Below are positions 19,725 through 28,015 of a stretch of DNA of 64,000 nucleotides, in pieces. The stretch is from Bacillota bacterium. Its GTDB lineage: Bacteria; Bacillota; Clostridia; Acetivibrionales; DSM-1351. Every line of letters starts with the position of its first letter. Position 1 is the stretch's first letter. The notes under the pieces were generated by a model, which saw only the letters and a program-made list of their open reading frames with translations, was not told where the DNA came from and searched no databases. The stretch spans positions 1 to 64,000 of the forward strand of contig JAEWOH010000076.1 in NCBI GenBank assembly GCA_023460955.1, written 5' to 3'. Both the position numbers and the translations under genes were made by a program.

Positions 19725-19867
19725 TCTTATAAGAGTTTAAAACTCTTTGCCAGGGTAACAAAGGTCATGTTCATAGCGTGTTGCCGCACGCAGCGTGAAT
19801 GAAATTCACAGTGTGTACTAATACACACACCAAGTATGAACCAATAACCATAGGAGGTAATTTAGAG
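19725..19867 (+). promoter_or_regulatory. Hairpin-rich spacer between rpsJ and rplC
   Basis: 143 bases with four small stems in a row: AAGAGTT/AACTCTT (19731-19747), GCGTG/CACGC (19776-19791), GTGAA/TTCAC (19795-19809) and GTGTGT/ACACAC (19811-19828). The ribosome site of rplC (AGGAGGT) follows. The spacer is unusually long for this operon and may be a control or processing site. Confidence 0.5.
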
Positions 19868-20506
19868 ATGAAAAAGGCAATGATAGGCAAGAAAATCGGA
19901 ATGACCCAGATATTTGACGAAAATGGTCTGGTAATACCAGTAACAGTTGTTGAAGCAGGTCCATTAACTGTTGTTCAGAAGAAGACAGTTGATACTGACG
20001 GATACGATGCCATAAAGGTTGGATATGAAAAGGTAGCGGAAAAGAAGCTCAGCAAACCGGCTTTAGGACAGTTCACAAAAACTAAGCTCGCTCCAATGAA
20101 GCACCTGAAGGAATTCAGACTCGAAGACGTTTCAGGTTTCGAAGTTGGACAGGAAATCAAAGCTGAGGATATGTTCGCGGCTGGAGATAAAATAGACGTA
20201 AGCGGTATCTCAAAAGGTAAAGGTTTCCAAGGTACTATAAAGAGATACGGTCAAAAGGGTGGTAAGGAAACTCACGGTTCCATGTACCATAGAAGAGTTG
20301 GTTCTATGAGTGCTAACACCAATCCTGCAAGAGTATTTAAGGGCAAGAAGTTGCCAGGTCACATGGGTTTGGACAACACTACAGTTCAGAATCTTGAAGT
20401 TGTAAGAGTTGACGCAGACAGAAAGCTTATCCTCATTAAAGGAGCTGTTCCAGGACCTAAGGGCGGATTGCTTGTTATTAAAAATACGGTTAAGTCCGGT
20501 AAATAA
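19868..20506 (+). CDS. rplC: 50S ribosomal protein L3 (uL3)
   Basis: 212 residues starting MKKAMIGKKIGMTQIF, the usual L3 N-terminus. The open frame runs back to an ATG at 19799, but TAGGAGGT lies just before the ATG at 19868 and the upstream part is the hairpin spacer. The central GKGFQGTIKR and HGSMYHRRVGSM region, which reaches toward the peptidyl transferase centre, is conserved. L3 is an early 50S assembly initiator. Confidence 0.96.
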   Translation: MKKAMIGKKIGMTQIFDENGLVIPVTVVEAGPLTVVQKKTVDTDGYDAIKVGYEKVAEKKLSKPALGQFTKTKLAPMKHLKEFRLEDVSGFEVGQEIKAEDMFAAGDKIDVSGISKGKGFQGTIKRYGQKGGKETHGSMYHRRVGSMSANTNPARVFKGKKLPGHMGLDNTTVQNLEVVRVDADRKLILIKGAVPGPKGGLLVIKNTVKSGK

Positions 20507-20531
20507 TAACGTTGAAGGGAGGAAGTAACAC

Positions 20532-21155
20532 ATGCCAAAGGTTGATTTATATAACATGAAAGGTGAAGTGGTTGGAGATATCCAGCTTAGCGATAATGTT
20601 TTTGGCGCAGACATAAACAAGGAAGCTCTTCACGCTGCAGTAGTTAATCAGTTAGCAAACAAGAGACAGGGTACCCAGTCAACAAAGACCAAGAGTGAGG
20701 TTAGAGGTGGCGGTAGAAAGCCATGGAGACAGAAGGGAACCGGTCGTGCAAGACAAGGTAGTATTCGTTCAGCTCAGTGGATCAAGGGTGGTATAGTATT
20801 AGGACCTAAGCCACGCAGCTATAGATACACTCTTCCAAAGAAGGTTAAGCGTATAGCATTAAAGTCTGCTTTAACTTCAAAGGTTTCAGCAAATGAGATT
20901 TTAGTACTTGATAATCTGGCATTGGAAGCTATAAAGACAAAAGCAATGGTAGGCGTGCTCAGCAGCCTTAAGGTTGATTCAAGTGCTTTGATAGTAATTG
21001 ATTCAAAGAACGAAAACATTGTTAAGTCAGCAAGAAATATTCCAGGAGTTAAGACTGCATTTGTAAATACAATAAATGTATTTGATATATTGAAGTATGA
21101 CAAATTCATCATAACTAAGGAAGCTGTTGAAAAGGTTGAGGAGGTGTACGCGTAA
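20532..21155 (+). CDS. rplD: 50S ribosomal protein L4 (uL4)
   Basis: 207 residues with the basic loop that lines the exit tunnel (KTKSEVRGGGRKPWRQKGTG). In enterobacteria L4 represses its own S10 operon by attenuation. Whether it acts on the leader found here is unknown. The stop overlaps the next start by one base (TAATG), indicating coupled translation with rplW. Confidence 0.97.
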   Translation: MPKVDLYNMKGEVVGDIQLSDNVFGADINKEALHAAVVNQLANKRQGTQSTKTKSEVRGGGRKPWRQKGTGRARQGSIRSAQWIKGGIVLGPKPRSYRYTLPKKVKRIALKSALTSKVSANEILVLDNLALEAIKTKAMVGVLSSLKVDSSALIVIDSKNENIVKSARNIPGVKTAFVNTINVFDILKYDKFIITKEAVEKVEEVYA

Positions 21156-21508
21156 TGAGATTACCACAAGACATAATAGTAAAGCCACATATAACTGAAA
21201 AGAGTAATATGGAGATTGCTGCTGGTAAGTACACTTTCATAGTTGACGTAAACTCAACTAAGACCGAAATCAAAAAAGCAGTTGAAGCGTTATTCAGTGT
21301 TAAAGTACTTCAAGTTAACACTATGAAGTATGAAGGTAAAATGAAGCGCACCGGTGTTCATGAAGGACCACGCGCTGATTGGAAAAAGGCAGTTGTTAAA
21401 ATAGATACTGATCCTAAGCCTGCAACTTACCTTACTAAGGGCGGCAAAGCAGTATCAAACAATAAGAAATACAAGAGCAGTATCGAGGAATTCGGAGTTG
21501 CTCAGTAA
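21155..21508 (+). CDS. rplW: 50S ribosomal protein L23 (uL23)
   Basis: 117 residues, about 20 longer than typical bacterial L23 because of a lysine-rich C-terminal tail after residue ~95 (GGKAVSNNKKYKSS). The body has the family start DIIVKPHITEKS and the central KVLQVNTMKYEGK. L23 sits at the tunnel exit and docks trigger factor, SRP and the translocon. Confidence 0.96.
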   Translation: MRLPQDIIVKPHITEKSNMEIAAGKYTFIVDVNSTKTEIKKAVEALFSVKVLQVNTMKYEGKMKRTGVHEGPRADWKKAVVKIDTDPKPATYLTKGGKAVSNNKKYKSSIEEFGVAQ

Positions 21509-21541
21509 TTTACGGATCACGATATAAAGGAGTGAGAAGAA

Positions 21542-22375
21542 ATGGCAGTAAAAAAGTATAGTCCGATTACCCCTGCAAGAAGGTTCATGACGTCACAGGA
21601 TTATTCAGAATTATCAAAGGTTGAACCTGAAAAGTCATTACTACAACCTAACAGCAAAAACGGGGGAAGAAACTCATATGGTAGGATTACTGTTCGTCAT
21701 CAGGGCGGCGGTAACAGACAAAAATATAGAGTTATAGATTTCAAAAGAGATAAAGATGGAATAAAAGCAAAAGTAGCTACGATCGAATACGATCCAAACA
21801 GGACTGCAAATATTGCACTTCTTAACTATGTTGATGGTGAAAAGAGATACATTCTTGCACCAGTTGGTTTAAAAGTTGGTGATATTGTTGAATCTGGTGA
21901 ATCAGCAGATATCAGATCAGGAAATGCACTTCCACTTGCTAACATTCCAGTAGGTTCATTAGTTCATAATATCGAACTTAAGCCTGGCAAGGGTGGTCAG
22001 ATGGTAAGAGCTGCAGGAAACTCTGCTCAGCTGATGGCTAAAGAAGGCGAATATGCATCTATCAGATTACCATCCGGTGAAGTTCGTATGGTTAGAATTA
22101 ACTGTAAAGCTACCATCGGTCAGATCGGTAATATCGAACATGAAAATGTTAAGATAGGTAAGGCCGGAAGAAAAAGATGGATGGGTATCAGACCTACCGT
22201 ACGCGGTGTTGTTATGAACCCTGTTGATCACCCACACGGTGGTGGTGAAGGTAAATCACCAATCGGTAGACCAAGCCCGGTTACTCCTTGGGGTAAACCA
22301 ACTCTTGGCTACAAGACAAGAAAGAAGAAAAACAAGTCAGATAAGTTTATTGTTAAGAGAAGAAATCAAAAGTAA
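21542..22375 (+). CDS. rplB: 50S ribosomal protein L2 (uL2)
   Basis: 277 residues, full length. The conserved C-terminal VMNPVDHPHGGGEG contains the histidine important for peptidyl transferase function, and the N-terminal RNSYGRITVRHQGGG is standard. GGAGTGAGAAG lies upstream of ATG. A 97-base structured spacer separates it from rpsS. Confidence 0.98.
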   Translation: MAVKKYSPITPARRFMTSQDYSELSKVEPEKSLLQPNSKNGGRNSYGRITVRHQGGGNRQKYRVIDFKRDKDGIKAKVATIEYDPNRTANIALLNYVDGEKRYILAPVGLKVGDIVESGESADIRSGNALPLANIPVGSLVHNIELKPGKGGQMVRAAGNSAQLMAKEGEYASIRLPSGEVRMVRINCKATIGQIGNIEHENVKIGKAGRKRWMGIRPTVRGVVMNPVDHPHGGGEGKSPIGRPSPVTPWGKPTLGYKTRKKKNKSDKFIVKRRNQK

Positions 22376-22472
22376 TAAACTAGGGTTAGTCTTTAAAATA
22401 GACTTAGAAGTGAGAGCGGGATAACCGCTCCGCCAAATCCTTTGAGATGGCGCGAAGGGAGGATTTAAATTA
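22376..22472 (+). promoter_or_regulatory. Possible translational switch in the rplB-rpsS spacer
   Basis: GAGCGG/CCGCTC (22414-22430) forms a small hairpin, and CGCCA/TGGCG (22431-22452) a second. Inside the second loop, AAATCCT (22435-22441) is fully complementary to AGGATTT (22460-22466), which overlaps the ribosome site of rpsS. The two pairings are not nested, so the rpsS site could be hidden or exposed. This is inference from base complementarity. Confidence 0.45.
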
Positions 22473-22754
22473 ATGAGTAGATCAGTTAAAAAGGGACCTT
22501 ATATACTTGATTCATTACTTAAGAAGATTGAAGAAATGAATAAGGTTAATGATAAGAAAGTTATCAAGACTTGGTCAAGAGCTTCAACTATATTCCCTCA
22601 GATGGTCGGACATACAATTGCTGTTCATGATGGAAAGAAGCACGTACCGGTTTATATAACTGAAGAAATGGTTGGCCACAAGTTAGGTGAATTCGCACCT
22701 ACAAGAACATATAAGGGTCACAGTGGAAACGAAAAGTCAACTTCTTTAAGATAA
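22473..22754 (+). CDS. rpsS: 30S ribosomal protein S19 (uS19)
   Basis: 93 residues starting SRSVKKGPY, with the conserved KTWSRAS and HTIAVHDGKKHVPVYI segments. S19 pairs with S13 in the 30S head. Its ribosome site lies in a segment able to base-pair with the upstream spacer. Confidence 0.97.
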   Translation: MSRSVKKGPYILDSLLKKIEEMNKVNDKKVIKTWSRASTIFPQMVGHTIAVHDGKKHVPVYITEEMVGHKLGEFAPTRTYKGHSGNEKSTSLR

Positions 22755-22815
22755 GAAGTTACCAGATTCCATACTGAGTGTAAGTGTAAGAATTATCTGA
22801 AAGGAGGCTATTCAA

Positions 22816-23292
22816 TTGGAGAAAAAAGTATTATCCAAAGAGGAGCTATTAAAAAATAAAGATCAGATTTTGGCTAAACAAAATGCAAAGCATACAAAGT
22901 CAAATAAGCCTGCACTTCTTACCAAGAAGGAAAGAAAAGTTCTCGGAGTTGGTAAGGACGAAGGAAGAGCGGTATTAAAATATGCACGTATTTCCTCAAG
23001 AAAAGTTAAGATAGTTCTTGATTTAATAAAGAACAAGGGTGTTGATGAAGCATACGGTGTTCTTAAGTTTACTCCTAAGGCTGCATCAGAAGTTTTGTAC
23101 AAGCTTCTTAAATCAGCTGAGGCAAATGCAGTAAACAATAACGGATTAAATCATGACGAACTCTACGTTGCAGAAGCATTCGCAACTCAAGGACCTACAT
23201 TAAAGAGAATTATGCCACGTGCACAGGGTAGAGCATTCAAAATTCAAAAAAGAACCAGCCATATAACATTGGTTGTAAAGGAAAGACAATAA
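22816..23292 (+). CDS. rplV: 50S ribosomal protein L22 (uL22) with N-terminal extension
   Basis: 158 residues, against about 110 for most bacterial L22. The canonical domain begins near residue 49 (GRAVLKYARISSRKVKIVLDLI) and ends with RAFKIQKRTSHITLVVKERQ. The extra ~48 residues are lysine-rich and probably disordered. The start codon is TTG with AAAGGAGG about 7 bases upstream. No other start with a ribosome site lies near the canonical domain, so the extension appears real. L22 lines the exit tunnel. Confidence 0.93.
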   Translation: MEKKVLSKEELLKNKDQILAKQNAKHTKSNKPALLTKKERKVLGVGKDEGRAVLKYARISSRKVKIVLDLIKNKGVDEAYGVLKFTPKAASEVLYKLLKSAEANAVNNNGLNHDELYVAEAFATQGPTLKRIMPRAQGRAFKIQKRTSHITLVVKERQ

Positions 23293-23311
23293 GCGAGAAG
23301 GAGGTTGGATG

Positions 23312-23980
23312 ATGGGCCAGAAAGTTAATCCACACGGATTGAGAATTGGAATAATTAAGGATTGGGATACAAAATGGTATGCTAATGACAAAACTTTCAG
23401 CAGTTATCTTGTTGAAGACGTTCAGATAAGAAAGTTTATCAAGAAGAAACTTTATATCTCCGGCATATCAAGAATTGAAATAGACCGTGCAGCAAACAAG
23501 GTTAAAATCAATGTAAATACCGCTAAGCCAGGTCTTGTAATCGGAAAAGGTGGCCAGGGTATTGAAGAGCTCAGAAAAGAAGTAGAAAAAATGACAGGTA
23601 AAAGTGTTCTGATCAACATTACTGAGATCAAAAGTCCAGAAATGGATGCTCAGCTTGTTGCAGAAAACATAGCATCACAGCTTGAAAAGCGTATATCTTT
23701 CAGAAGAGCTATGAAACAGGCTATGTCAAGAACAATGAAGCTTGGAGCAAAAGGTATTAAAACTTCATGCGCAGGTAGACTCGGCGGTGCAGAAATTGCA
23801 AGAACAGAGCACTATCATGAAGGAACTATTCCACTCCAGACACTTCGTGCCGACATAGATTATGGTTTTGCTGAAGCAGACACAACTTATGGTAAGATCG
23901 GTGTCAAGGTATGGATATATAAAGGAGAAGTTCTTCCAGCTGTTAAAAGAGAAAAAAAAGCGGAAGGAGGAGTTAAGTAA
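23312..23980 (+). CDS. rpsC: 30S ribosomal protein S3 (uS3)
   Basis: 222 residues with MGQKVNPHGLRIG at the start, the KH-domain GxxG loop (VIGKGGQG) and the C-terminal mRNA-entry domain. Two adjacent ATG codons exist (23309 and 23312). The second is 7 bases from AGGAGG and matches the usual N-terminus. The stop overlaps the first base of rplP. Confidence 0.97.
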   Translation: MGQKVNPHGLRIGIIKDWDTKWYANDKTFSSYLVEDVQIRKFIKKKLYISGISRIEIDRAANKVKINVNTAKPGLVIGKGGQGIEELRKEVEKMTGKSVLINITEIKSPEMDAQLVAENIASQLEKRISFRRAMKQAMSRTMKLGAKGIKTSCAGRLGGAEIARTEHYHEGTIPLQTLRADIDYGFAEADTTYGKIGVKVWIYKGEVLPAVKREKKAEGGVK

Positions 23981-24417
23981 TGTTAATGCCCAAAAGAGTA
24001 AAACGTAGAAGGGTTCACAGAGGCAGAATGACCGGTAAAGCTACTAGAGGTAATGTAGTAAGCAACGGTGAATTCGGTATACAAGCTCTCGAACCCGCTT
24101 GGATCACAAGCAACCAGATCGAAGCTGCCAGAATAGCGATGACTCGTTTTATCAAGCGTGGCGGTAAAGTTTGGATAAAGATATTCCCAGATAAGCCGGT
24201 AACAAAGAAACCTGCTGAAACTCGTATGGGTAGCGGTAAGGGTTCACCTGAGTACTGGGTAGCAGTTGTTAAACCAGGCAGAGTATTATTTGAAATCGCG
24301 GGGGTTCCGGAAGAAACAGCTAGAGAGGCATTAAGACTCGCTATGCATAAGCTTCCTGTTAAATGTAAATTTGTAACCCGTGAGACAGAAATGGGTGGTG
24401 AAGCGAATGAAGGCTAG
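23980..24417 (+). CDS. rplP: 50S ribosomal protein L16 (uL16)
   Basis: 145 residues starting MLMPKRVKRRRVHRG. The conserved GTR-type region and GRVLFEIAGVPEETAREALRLA C-terminal half are present. L16 helps position the A-site tRNA elbow. GGAGGAG in the end of rpsC is its ribosome site. Confidence 0.97.
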   Translation: MLMPKRVKRRRVHRGRMTGKATRGNVVSNGEFGIQALEPAWITSNQIEAARIAMTRFIKRGGKVWIKIFPDKPVTKKPAETRMGSGKGSPEYWVAVVKPGRVLFEIAGVPEETAREALRLAMHKLPVKCKFVTRETEMGGEANEG

Positions 24418-24610
24418 TGAAATCAGAGAAAAAAATATAGTTGAGTTGAACAAGGAATTGGTCGATTTAAAGTCTGAACTGTTCAAGCTTAGATTTCAGC
24501 TTGCTACAAATCAGCTTGAAAACCCAATGAAGCTAAAGGATGTTAAAAAATCCATAGCAAAAGTAAAGACTATAATAAGGGAAAAAGAGCTTAGCGGAGC
24601 TGAAAAGTAG
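24407..24610 (+). CDS. rpmC: 50S ribosomal protein L29 (uL29)
   Basis: 67 residues, two-helix protein at the tunnel exit. The start is taken at MKASEIREKN (24407), the standard N-terminus, inside the end of rplP (11-base overlap). The longer frame from 24380 only reads rplP sequence. Contains the usual LKSELFKLRFQLATNQLENP. Confidence 0.95.
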   Translation: MKASEIREKNIVELNKELVDLKSELFKLRFQLATNQLENPMKLKDVKKSIAKVKTIIREKELSGAEK

Positions 24611-24643
24611 TTCGTAGAGTTATCGAAAAGGAGGTAATTCCAC

Positions 24644-24901
24644 TTGGTTGAAAGAGCATTAAGAAAGACAAGAGTAGGTAAGGTTGTCAGCAATAAGATG
24701 GATAAGACTATTGTTGTTGCTATAGAAACCAGCGTAAGACATCCGTTATACGGAAAAATCGTAAAGAGAACTTACAAGCTTAAGGCACATGACGAAGAAA
24801 ATGTGTGTCAGATAGGCGATAAAGTAAAAGTTATGGAAACAAGACCATTGAGTAAGGAAAAGAGATGGAGACTTGTTGAAATCGTTGAAAAGGCACAATA
24901 A
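24644..24901 (+). CDS. rpsQ: 30S ribosomal protein S17 (uS17)
   Basis: 85 residues with the OB-fold core GKVVSNKMDKTIVV and VRHPLYGKIVKRT. It uses a TTG start with AAAGGAGGT 9 bases upstream. S17 is a primary binder of 16S rRNA. Confidence 0.96.
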   Translation: MVERALRKTRVGKVVSNKMDKTIVVAIETSVRHPLYGKIVKRTYKLKAHDEENVCQIGDKVKVMETRPLSKEKRWRLVEIVEKAQ

Positions 24902-24976
24902 TAAAATGCCGATTCACACAAAATTCAATTTGCGGGCAGCAAGCCTTGCACAGAATTATTGGAAGGAGGTACCAGT

Positions 24977-25345
24977 ATGATTCAAGTCCAGTCTAGAATG
25001 AAGGTAGCTGATAACACTGGAGCTAAAGAACTTATGTGTATAAAGGTTCTTGGCGGTTCTTGGAGAAAGTATGCTAATATTGGAGATATAGTAGTAGCTT
25101 CTGTTAAAAATGCAACACCCGGCGGTGTTGTAAAGAAAGGTGACGTAGTTAAGTGCGTTATCGTACGCTCTAGGAAAGGCGTAAGAAGGCCAGACGGTTC
25201 TTACATCAAGTTTGATGAAAACGCTGCAGTTATTATAAAAGAAGATAAGAACCCAAGAGGTACTCGTATATTTGGACCTGTTGCAAGAGAATTGAGAGAT
25301 AAAGATTTTATGAAGATTCTTTCTCTTGCACCGGAAGTATTGTAA
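24977..25345 (+). CDS. rplN: 50S ribosomal protein L14 (uL14)
   Basis: 122 residues. The start at MIQVQSRMKVADNTGAKE is the family start; the open frame extends 18 bases further back but over the ribosome site (AAGGAGGT). Forms an intersubunit bridge and is the docking site of RsfS. Confidence 0.97.
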   Translation: MIQVQSRMKVADNTGAKELMCIKVLGGSWRKYANIGDIVVASVKNATPGGVVKKGDVVKCVIVRSRKGVRRPDGSYIKFDENAAVIIKEDKNPRGTRIFGPVARELRDKDFMKILSLAPEVL

Positions 25346-25363
25346 GGAAGGAGGCGGCTTAAT

Positions 25364-25705
25364 TTGGCTAACAAAGTTCATGTAAAAAAGGAAGATTCAG
25401 TTCTTGTGCTTTCAGGTAAAGATAAAGGCAAGAAGGGCAAGGTATTAAGCGTAAATCCTTCTACTAATCAAGTACTTGTTGAAGGCGTTAACATGTCAAC
25501 AAAGCACAAAAAACCAAGAGGAAGATATCAGCAAGGTGGAATCATACATCAAGAAGGGCCTATTAATAGCTCAAATGTTATGTTGGTTTGTGACAAATGT
25601 GGCAAGCCTACAAAGGTGTCCAAAAAGATTCTTGATAATGGTCAGAAGGTTAGATCTTGCAAACATTGTGACGAAATAATAGATGTTATCCTTGAGAAGA
25701 AATAA
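25364..25705 (+). CDS. rplX: 50S ribosomal protein L24 (uL24), zinc-type
   Basis: 113 residues with an N-terminal KOW motif (DSVLVLSGKDKGKKGKV) and two CxxC pairs (CDKC, CKHC) in the C-terminal half, which form a possible zinc ribbon. It uses a TTG start with AAGGAGG 9 bases upstream. L24 is an initiator of 50S assembly. Confidence 0.96.
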   Translation: MANKVHVKKEDSVLVLSGKDKGKKGKVLSVNPSTNQVLVEGVNMSTKHKKPRGRYQQGGIIHQEGPINSSNVMLVCDKCGKPTKVSKKILDNGQKVRSCKHCDEIIDVILEKK

Positions 25706-25730
25706 GCTCTACTGAAAGGAGGTATTGTGG

Positions 25731-26273
25731 ATGGCAAGGTTAAAAGAAAAATATTTAAAAGAAGCAGTTCCTGCTTTACAAGCAAAGTTTAAATATAGCA
25801 GCAGCATGCAGATTCCTAAAATAGAAAAAGTTGTTCTTAACATGGGCGTTGGAGAAGTTAAAGACAATCCAAAAGCTATGGACGCTGCAGTTAGTGATAT
25901 GACACTGATTACTGGTCAAAAGCCAATAGTTACAAAAGCTAAGAAATCAGTTGCGGCATTTAAATTAAGACAGGGAATGAATATAGGATGTAAGGTAACA
26001 TTAAGAGGCGAAAGAATGTATGAATTCGTTGATAAACTTTTTAATGTAGCACTTCCTAGAGTAAGAGACTTCAGAGGTGTATCCAACAATTCATTTGACG
26101 GAAGAGGAAATTATTCAATGGGTGTTAAAGACCAGTTGATATTCCCAGAAGTTGAATATGATAAGATAGACAAACTTAGAGGTATGGATATTATCTTTGT
26201 AACTACGGCAAAGAGCGATGAAGAAGCAAAAGAGCTCCTTAAATCACTTGGTATGCCATTTAGCCAGAGCTAA
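25731..26273 (+). CDS. rplE: 50S ribosomal protein L5 (uL5)
   Basis: 180 residues starting MARLKEKYLKEAVPALQ. The frame can be read from a TTG six bases earlier, but AAAGGAGGT is placed for the ATG at 25731. VVLNMGVGE and GRGNYSMGVKDQLIFPE are diagnostic. L5 binds 5S rRNA and contacts S13. Confidence 0.97.
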   Translation: MARLKEKYLKEAVPALQAKFKYSSSMQIPKIEKVVLNMGVGEVKDNPKAMDAAVSDMTLITGQKPIVTKAKKSVAAFKLRQGMNIGCKVTLRGERMYEFVDKLFNVALPRVRDFRGVSNNSFDGRGNYSMGVKDQLIFPEVEYDKIDKLRGMDIIFVTTAKSDEEAKELLKSLGMPFSQS

Positions 26274-26288
26274 GGAGGGATTTGCAGC

Positions 26289-26474
26289 ATGGCAAAAAAA
26301 TCTATGATAATAAAGCAACAGCGTACTCCTAAGTTTAGTTCTAGGAGTTACAATAGATGTAAAATATGTGGAAGACCACATGCATACATTAGAAAATTTG
26401 GAATTTGCCGTTTGTGCTTTAGACAATTAGCGTACAAGGGACAAATACCTGGCGTTAAGAAAGCAAGCTGGTAA
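26289..26474 (+). CDS. rpsN: 30S ribosomal protein S14 type Z (uS14, zinc form)
   Basis: 61 residues, the short zinc-binding S14 of Gram-positive bacteria. The CKIC...CRLC motif is complete, so this is the zinc-dependent version. 15 bases after rplE, with TAAGGAGGG as ribosome site. Confidence 0.97.
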   Translation: MAKKSMIIKQQRTPKFSSRSYNRCKICGRPHAYIRKFGICRLCFRQLAYKGQIPGVKKASW

Positions 26475-26499
26475 TAGACTTTGGAAGGAGGTTAAACAT

Positions 26500-26898
26500 A
26501 TGCAAATTACTGATGCAATCGCTGATATGTTAACCAGAATAAGAAATGCAGGTTCTGCTAAACATGAATCAGTTGATATACCCGCTTCCAACCTTAAGAG
26601 GTCGATAGCAACTATATTGCTGGAAGAAGGTTATATTAAGAATTTTGAAGAAATAAATGATGGTAAGCAAGGTGTTATAAGAGTTAGCTTGAAGTACACA
26701 GGAAACAAGCAGAACGTTATAACTGGAATAAAGAGAATAAGCAAACCCGGTTTGAGAGTATATGCTGGTAAGGAAGAACTGCCTAAAGTATTGGGTGGAC
26801 TCGGAGTTGCTATCATCTCAACATCAAAGGGAATAATGACTGACAAGAAGGCTAGAACCGAAGGCGTTGGCGGAGAAGTACTGGCATTCGTTTGGTAA
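26500..26898 (+). CDS. rpsH: 30S ribosomal protein S8 (uS8)
   Basis: 132 residues with ITDAIADMLTRIRNA and the C-terminal STSKGIMTDKKAR. In Escherichia coli S8 is the feedback repressor of the spc operon. Here a hairpin array follows the gene directly. Confidence 0.97.
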   Translation: MQITDAIADMLTRIRNAGSAKHESVDIPASNLKRSIATILLEEGYIKNFEEINDGKQGVIRVSLKYTGNKQNVITGIKRISKPGLRVYAGKEELPKVLGGLGVAIISTSKGIMTDKKARTEGVGGEVLAFVW

Positions 26899-27059
26899 TA
26901 AATTGATTTTTCTTACGAAAAATCAATTGGAAAAAACCTTTCGGTTTTTTCGTCAGAAAACACTGACGGGTTTTTTCAAAGCTCCACCTTTGGGTGGCAG
27001 ATAAAAGGTCTGAAAAGGGCGTTTAGTCGCTCATAATTTTAAGAACTGGAGGTTACGAC
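26899..27059 (+). promoter_or_regulatory. Four-hairpin, terminator-like array between rpsH and rplF
   Basis: A perfect 12-bp stem (26901-26912/26917-26928) is followed by GAAAAAACC/GGTTTTTTC (26930-26951). Then comes CGTCAG/CTGACG (26951-26968), followed immediately by GGTTTTTTC, and CCACC/GGTGG (26984-26997). The sequence GGTTTTTTC occurs twice (26943-26951 and 26969-26977), so GAAAAAACC can pair with either copy. The third stem plus its T run has the form of an intrinsic terminator. An attenuator or processing site inside the spc operon is the simplest reading. Confidence 0.65.
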
Positions 27060-27611
27060 ATGTCAAGAATTGGTAAGTTGCCAATAGCTGTTCCTACAGG
27101 AGTAGACGTAAAGCTAGCCGGCGACAATGTGTTGACAGTAAAAGGATCAAAAGGAACTTTAACAAAGCAGTTCCACAAGGATATGATCATCAAAGTGGAA
27201 GGCTCACAAATATTAGTTGAAAGACCTTCTGATTTAAAAATCCACAAGTCACTTCATGGTTTAACCAGAACACTTGTAAACAATATGGTTGAAGGTGTAA
27301 CAAACGGATACCAGAAGGCTCTTGATATCAACGGTGTTGGTTACAGAGCACAAAAGCAGGGTAAGAAGTTAGTGTTGACATTAGGATATTCACATCCTGT
27401 TGAAATGGATGATCCTGAAGGAATAACTACCGAAGTACCTGCACCTAACAAAATAATTGTTAGAGGTATCGATAAGCAGGTTGTTGGTGAGGTTGCTGCA
27501 AAGATTCGTGAAAAGAGACCACCTGAACCTTACAAGGGTAAAGGTATCAAATACGAAAATGAAGTAATCAGACGTAAAGAAGGTAAGACCGGCGGCAAGG
27601 GTAAAAAGTAG
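27060..27611 (+). CDS. rplF: 50S ribosomal protein L6 (uL6)
   Basis: 183 residues starting SRIGKLPIAVP, with the C-terminal signature PEPYKGKGIKYENE. L6 lies near the sarcin-ricin loop and factor-binding site. It is the first gene after the hairpin array, so its expression could be set separately from the upstream genes. Confidence 0.97.
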   Translation: MSRIGKLPIAVPTGVDVKLAGDNVLTVKGSKGTLTKQFHKDMIIKVEGSQILVERPSDLKIHKSLHGLTRTLVNNMVEGVTNGYQKALDINGVGYRAQKQGKKLVLTLGYSHPVEMDDPEGITTEVPAPNKIIVRGIDKQVVGEVAAKIREKRPPEPYKGKGIKYENEVIRRKEGKTGGKGKK

Positions 27612-27628
27612 AAAGGAGATGAGAGTAA

Positions 27629-27997
27629 ATGATAAATAAACAAAATAGGAACGAAATAAGACTCAGAAAGCATGTAAGAGTACGTAAAAAAGTTACTGGA
27701 ACTACTGAACGTCCTAGATTAAACGTTTTTAGAAGTTTAAAAAACATTTATGTACAGATTATCGATGATTCAACCGGAAATACTCTTGTATCCGCTTCAA
27801 CCCTTGATGCTGCATTAAAAGGTAAAGTTGCTTTCGGTGGAAACAAAGAAGCAGCTAAAGAAGTTGGAAAATTAATAGCTGAAAAAGCTGTTGAAAAGGG
27901 TATAAAGCAAGTTGTTTTTGATAGAGGCGGTTATATCTATCACGGAAGAATTAAAGAACTTGCAGATGCTGCTAGAGAAGCAGGCTTGGATTTCTAA
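27629..27997 (+). CDS. rplR: 50S ribosomal protein L18 (uL18)
   Basis: 122 residues with the basic N-terminus RKHVRVRKKVTGTTERPRL and the C-terminal YHGRIKELADAAREAGLDF. Brings 5S rRNA into the 50S subunit together with L5. Confidence 0.97.
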   Translation: MINKQNRNEIRLRKHVRVRKKVTGTTERPRLNVFRSLKNIYVQIIDDSTGNTLVSASTLDAALKGKVAFGGNKEAAKEVGKLIAEKAVEKGIKQVVFDRGGYIYHGRIKELADAAREAGLDF

Positions 27998-28015
27998 GAG
28001 AAGGAGGGGAACACA

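Noticed and set aside
19799..19867. Longer L3 with 23 extra N-terminal residues
   Set aside because: The ribosome site lies at the ATG at 19868, and the upstream part is a hairpin spacer.
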